From: Pseudomonas saudimassiliensis
GTDB lineage: Bacteria > Pseudomonadota > Gammaproteobacteria > Pseudomonadales > Pseudomonadaceae
Reading direction: 5' to 3'
DNA: 64,000 bases
Assembly: GCF_000939975.1 (NCBI RefSeq)
Contig: NZ_LK391969.1
Coordinates: 1,210,693-1,274,692 of the forward strand
Each line of letters opens with the position of its first letter. Position 1 is the stretch's first letter. Below are positions 58,272-64,000 of this stretch, one piece after another. A program made the translations under genes and the position numbers. The notes under the pieces are model-generated. The model was given only the letters and a program-made list of their open reading frames with translations, had not been told where the DNA came from and ran no database searches.

Positions 58272-60179
58272 ATGGCCGGGCTGATCCCGCAGGGTTTCAT
58301 TGACGATCTTCTTGGACGCACCGACGTGGTCGAAGTGGTCGGCTCACGCCTGAAACTCAAGAAGACCGGCAAGAACTACTCGGCGCTCTGCCCTTTCCAC
58401 AACGAGAAATCACCCTCCTTCAGCGTCAGCCCCGACAAGCAGTTCTATTACTGCTTCGGCTGCGGTGCCGGCGGCAATGCCATTGGCTTTCTGATGGATT
58501 TCGAGCGCCTGGATTTCCCCCAGGCGGTGGAAGAACTGGCGCGCCAGGCCGGCGTGGATGTACCCCGGGAGGAGCGCAGCGACCGCCGCGGCGGGACTCG
58601 TCCGTCACGCCAGGACAGCCCGCTGTATCCGGTACTGGAGAATGCCGCCGCCTATTATCGCCAGCAGCTGCGCCATCACGCCCAACGCAAGCGGGCCGTG
58701 GATTACCTGCAGCAGCGCGGCCTCACCGGACAAATCGCCAAGCTGTACGATATCGGCTTTGCGCCGCCCGGCTGGAACAACCTGATGGGGCACCTGGCCA
58801 CAGACAATACCGAAGAGAAGGTATTGATCGAAGCAGGCCTGGTGGTGGAGAACCCCGACAGCGGCAAGCGCTACGACCGCTTCCGCGACCGGATCACTTT
58901 CCCTATCCGCGACAGCCGCGGTCGGGTCATCGGTTTCGGCGGCCGGGTGCTGGGCGACGACAAGCCCAAGTACCTGAACTCGCCCGAAACGCAGGTGTTC
59001 CACAAGGGGCGAGAACTCTATGGCCTATACGAGGCGCGCAAGCAGAATCGGCAGCTCGACGACATCCTGGTGGTCGAGGGCTACATGGACGTCATTGCCC
59101 TGGCCCAGCACGGCGTGACCAACGCCGTCGCCACTCTCGGCACGGCCACCAGTGAGGAACACCTCAAACGGCTGTTCCGCATCGTCAACAGCGTGATCTT
59201 CTGCTTCGACGGCGACAATGCCGGGCGTCAGGCCGCCTGGCGCGCCCTACAGTCCTGCTTGCCGGCGCTGGAAGATGGTCGCCATGTGCGCTTCATGTTT
59301 TTGCCTGAAGGTCATGATCCGGACAGCCTGATCCGCAGCGAAGGGCATGACGCCTTCCGGGCGCGCATGGTGCAGCAGGCGCAACCGCTGACCGACTACC
59401 TGTTCCGCCATCTGGCTGAAGAGGCGCCACCGAACAGCCTGGAGGGCAAGGCCCACCTGGCGACCCTGGCGCTACCGCTGATCGAACAGGTGCCCGGCAG
59501 CCTGCTTAGGCGCCTGCTGCGCCAATCCTTGGAAGCACGCACCGGCATGGACCTGGACAGCCTGCCTGCGGCGCCAGCGGTCGAACCGGCCCCGGCACCG
59601 GCAGCACCCGACGATTATGGCGCGCCGGCCTGGGACAGCTACGAGCGGCACTATGATGAAACACCGAGCTGGGGCGAGCCGCAGCCCGCGACCACCCGTG
59701 CCAGTCGCTCCCAGCGGACACCGCAACGGCCACGGCAGCGCGATACCAGCGGCGTGGAAAGCCCCGTCATGAGCGCGACCCGCACCCTGCTGCACCATCC
59801 CCACCTGGCGGGGCTGGCGAAGCAGGCCAGTCAACTGGCGAACGAGGATGACGAAGAAGCCCAGCTGCTGATCGCGCTGATCGATACCCTGCAAAAGAAT
59901 CCGCAGCTGTCGACCATTGAATTACTGGCCAGATGGCATGGAACGGCGCTGGGCGAGCAGCTCAATCGACTGGCGGAAAAGGAATGGGTACTGAATATTC
60001 CCAGTGCCAACCTTGAACAACAATTTTTCGACACCATAACTACACTGATGGCAAGACAGACCGACCGTCAGATTCAATACCTCCTCGACAAGTCGGCTCA
60101 AACGCCACTCACCGCCGAGGAAAAACAGCAGCTGCGCGAGCTTCTGGGCAGGCGCCATACACCAACTGCCGAGAGCTGA
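58272..60179 (+). CDS. dnaG: DNA primase
   Basis: A 635-residue primase that makes RNA primers at the replication fork. The zinc-binding domain shows C40, H43, C61 and C64 (CPFHNEKSP...YYCFGCG). The catalytic core and TOPRIM domain (about 255-345) carry [15 protein letters not shown] and [13 protein letters not shown]. An Ala/Pro-rich linker (about 430-470) leads to the C-terminal DnaB-binding region. ATG 58272 ([14 protein letters not shown]) is the family start; the frame is open further upstream in the spacer. Confidence 0.97.
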   Translation: MAGLIPQGFIDDLLGRTDVVEVVGSRLKLKKTGKNYSALCPFHNEKSPSFSVSPDKQFYYCFGCGAGGNAIGFLMDFERLDFPQAVEELARQAGVDVPREERSDRRGGTRPSRQDSPLYPVLENAAAYYRQQLRHHAQRKRAVDYLQQRGLTGQIAKLYDIGFAPPGWNNLMGHLATDNTEEKVLIEAGLVVENPDSGKRYDRFRDRITFPIRDSRGRVIGFGGRVLGDDKPKYLNSPETQVFHKGRELYGLYEARKQNRQLDDILVVEGYMDVIALAQHGVTNAVATLGTATSEEHLKRLFRIVNSVIFCFDGDNAGRQAAWRALQSCLPALEDGRHVRFMFLPEGHDPDSLIRSEGHDAFRARMVQQAQPLTDYLFRHLAEEAPPNSLEGKAHLATLALPLIEQVPGSLLRRLLRQSLEARTGMDLDSLPAAPAVEPAPAPAAPDDYGAPAWDSYERHYDETPSWGEPQPATTRASRSQRTPQRPRQRDTSGVESPVMSATRTLLHHPHLAGLAKQASQLANEDDEEAQLLIALIDTLQKNPQLSTIELLARWHGTALGEQLNRLAEKEWVLNIPSANLEQQFFDTITTLMARQTDRQIQYLLDKSAQTPLTAEEKQQLRELLGRRHTPTAES

Positions 60180-60191
60180 CAATCAGGCCAA

Positions 60192-60221
60192 CTGGCAAGA
60201 CAGCCTGATTTTGGGTATAAT
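60192..60221 (+). promoter_or_regulatory. Promoter directly upstream of rpoD
   Basis: TATAAT at 60216-60221 is a consensus -10; CTGGCA at 60192-60197 is a fair -35 at 18 bases. It lies in the 88-base dnaG-rpoD gap and would allow rpoD expression independent of rpsU-dnaG. Confidence 0.6.
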
Positions 60222-60267
60222 CCGCAGCTTACTTTTTTGCACACCAAGGCATCCACATAGGGTTGTT

Positions 60268-62130
<1,863 letters not shown>

Positions 62131-62144
62131 GCGCCAGCAGTATG

Positions 62145-62171
62145 AAAAACGCCCGGCTTGCCGGGCGTTTT
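62145..62171 (+). terminator. Terminator of rpoD
   Basis: AAAAACGCCCGGC-tt-GCCGGGCGTTTT is a perfect hairpin with a T-run, 15 bases after the rpoD stop. Confidence 0.92.
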
Positions 62172-62294
62172 CATGTCCGCCCACTAATCCGCACAAAATT
62201 ACGGCTTCGCCTGTCCAGCGTTGCGATCCTCGCCTATTCTGCTTCGCAGCATCCCCCGAATGGGGGGCTAACAATAAAACAAGAGGAACGACAA

Positions 62295-64000
62295 ATGCGG
62301 CAAACCATGCGGTATGGACAGCTCGCTCGGCTCAGTTTGATCAGCGCCTTCCTGATGTTGGGTGCATGCAAGTTCGGCGGAGGCGGTGGTGGCGGCAGCG
62401 ACCCTGCCCCGCCCCCCACCGGCTACAAGGCCACCATTGAACGCACCACCTATGGCATTCCGCATATCACCGCCGATGATTTCGCCGGCGCGGGCTATGG
62501 CCACGGTTACGCTATTGCCGAAGACAATCTGTGCGTACTGGCCGACGCCTTTCTGACCTTCCGTGGTGAGCGGTCAGCGCATTTCGGCCCGGAACAACCC
62601 GCTGCCCCCATGAGCACCTTCGGTTCGCCGCCCAATCTGGAGGCCGACTTCTTCTTCCGCTTCGTGGTTGACGACCACACAGTGGAAAAATTCAAGGACG
62701 CCCAATCAGCAGATGTACGCGAGCTGCTGCACGGTTTTACCGCTGGTTACAACCGCTATGTCAGGGAGATTCAAGAGGGTCAGCATGCAGGTCGCCACGC
62801 CACCTGCCGAGATCAGCAATGGCTGACGAGTGTCACCGCAGACGATCTCATGCGCCGCCTGATAGCCCTGAACCTTGCTGCCAGCAGCGCCAACTGGGTG
62901 GAAGAGATCACCAGTGCGCAGCCACCCGGCGCGGCAGCGGCAACTCAGCGGATGCGCCGCGCAGTTCCGGATCCGGAGCTCGACCCGGAGCGATTCAGAC
63001 TGGGCCGTCATGGCGAGATCGGCAGCAACACCTTTGCCTTCGGTAGTGACACCACCGAATCCGGCGGCAGCCTGCTGCTTGCCAACCCTCACTGGTACCA
63101 CCTGGGCATCGATCGTTTCTACCAGTTGCACATGACCATCCCCGGCAAACTGGATGCGGCCGGCGCATCCATCATGGGCTCACCGATGATTCAGATGGGC
63201 TTCAATGATGATATTGCCTGGGCGCATACGGTCTCCACGGCTTACCGCTTTACCCTGTATCAATTGCAGCTCGCCGACGGCGACCCCACCCGCTATATCC
63301 AGGACGGCGAGGAGCACGCGCTGGAGACTGTCGACCTCACCGTTCAGGTCAAACAGGCGGACGGCTCCCTGGTACCGGTGTCCCGAACCCTGTACCGCTC
63401 GGTATATGGACCTATGATCAATCTGGCCGGCATGGGGTTGCCCGACTGGAACGAGCAGACTGCGTTTACCCTGCGCGACATCAATCTGGAGAACACCCGC
63501 GGCTTCGAGAACTTCTTTGCCTGGAACCAGGCCGAGTCGCTGACCGATTTCTATGACATAGCCCGGCAATACGTCGGCATACCCTGGGTCAATACCACCG
63601 CCATCGGCCGGGGCGATGACCGGGCGCTGTATTCCGACATCACCGCCGTGCCCAACGTACCGGACAGCATGCTCCCCGGCTGCCTGGCCAATCCGCTGGG
63701 CTACGTGGTCATCGAGGCGGTACCCGGCCTGCCGCTGCTGGACGGCAGCCGCACTGAATGCGACTGGCGCACCGACGGCGATTCGCGGCAGCCCGGCGCC
63801 TTCGGCCCCGACAACCTGCCCAGCCTGTTCACCACCGAGTACGTGGCCAACATGAATGACAGCTACTGGCTGAGCAACCCGGAGCAGCCCCTGACCGGGT
63901 TCGACGGCATCATCGGACGGGAGGATTACCGGCAGACCCTGCGCACCCGCATGGGCCATACGCTGGTGCGCGAGCGGCTGGCCGGGACCGACGGGTTGAA
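62295..64000 (+). CDS. Penicillin-acylase-type Ntn hydrolase lipoprotein (3' end outside window)
   Basis: The first 568 residues are seen; the gene runs off the right edge. A lipobox LGAC puts the lipidated Cys at 25, followed by a seven-Gly run. IERTTYGIPHITADDF and GYGHGYAIAEDNLCVLADAF are typical of penicillin/AHL acylases, and IGSNTFAFGS places the catalytic Ser at residue 244, where the precursor cleaves itself into alpha and beta chains. Relatives such as PvdQ and QuiP cut acyl chains from homoserine lactones or siderophore precursors, but the lipoprotein form and the longer spacer are different, so the substrate is open. AAGAGGA precedes the ATG. Confidence 0.82.
   Translation, partial: MRQTMRYGQLARLSLISAFLMLGACKFGGGGGGGSDPAPPPTGYKATIERTTYGIPHITADDFAGAGYGHGYAIAEDNLCVLADAFLTFRGERSAHFGPEQPAAPMSTFGSPPNLEADFFFRFVVDDHTVEKFKDAQSADVRELLHGFTAGYNRYVREIQEGQHAGRHATCRDQQWLTSVTADDLMRRLIALNLAASSANWVEEITSAQPPGAAAATQRMRRAVPDPELDPERFRLGRHGEIGSNTFAFGSDTTESGGSLLLANPHWYHLGIDRFYQLHMTIPGKLDAAGASIMGSPMIQMGFNDDIAWAHTVSTAYRFTLYQLQLADGDPTRYIQDGEEHALETVDLTVQVKQADGSLVPVSRTLYRSVYGPMINLAGMGLPDWNEQTAFTLRDINLENTRGFENFFAWNQAESLTDFYDIARQYVGIPWVNTTAIGRGDDRALYSDITAVPNVPDSMLPGCLANPLGYVVIEAVPGLPLLDGSRTECDWRTDGDSRQPGAFGPDNLPSLFTTEYVANMNDSYWLSNPEQPLTGFDGIIGREDYRQTLRTRMGHTLVRERLAGTDGL

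Noticed and set aside
62131-62294. tRNA gene downstream of rpoD
   Set aside because: Looked for because it is common at this place in pseudomonads; no cloverleaf or CCA end is visible, only the terminator and an acylase leader.

Overview
The window looks like chromosomal core genome of a pseudomonad (Gammaproteobacteria, Pseudomonadaceae). High GC, gene order and protein sequences point to the Halopseudomonas / Pseudomonas pertucinogena side of the family. This is inferred from gene content and synteny; no 16S gene is present. Nearly all of the 64 kb is densely packed housekeeping genes. I see no prophage, integrase, insertion sequence, CRISPR array, rRNA or tRNA, and no clear new defence or biosynthetic island.

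Layout. 1-2.7 kb: the 5' part of an Lnt-like acyltransferase gene, a lower-GC spacer, and the helicase gene dbpA followed by a REP-like palindrome. 2.7-9 kb (minus strand): tkt, epd, pgk, fba and two small genes, a central carbon cluster interrupted by two palindromic repeats. 9.2-14.4 kb: the SAM cycle, with an ArsR-methyltransferase regulator (SahR) behind a 26-bp perfect palindrome, then metK, ahcY and metF; a cytochrome c' lipoprotein gene sits on the other strand between them. 14.5-16 kb: rhlE. 16-23 kb: lactate use (D-lactate dehydrogenase, lldD, lldP and divergent lldR with two operator-like palindromes). 22.9-26.8 kb: a DUF3617 protein, a double Usp protein, gcdH and its LysR regulator. 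26.8-31.8 kb: an iron-siderophore ABC transporter behind a Fur-like box, YceI and cytochrome b561.

32-40 kb (minus strand): trpE, trpG, trpD and trpC in one uninterrupted run behind a trpL leader peptide ([11 protein letters not shown]), preceded by rpe-gph, djlA, murU and amgK (cell-wall sugar recycling). 40.3-47.7 kb (plus): lptD-surA-pdxA-rsmA-apaG-apaH and glpE. 48-52.9 kb: the stress trio prkA-yeaH-spoVR. 53-56.8 kb: cca, folK-folB, plsY, tsaD. 56.9-62.2 kb: a DegV-family remnant lacking its N-terminal third, then rpsU-dnaG-rpoD. The window ends inside a penicillin-acylase-type lipoprotein gene.

The most interesting signals are regulatory or structural: the trp leader peptide; the SahR-type palindrome; a family of AAGC-rich imperfect palindromes placed only between co-directional, functionally linked genes; a large branched inverted repeat after trpC; a small upstream reading frame coupled to prkA; and the truncated degV between tsaD and rpsU.
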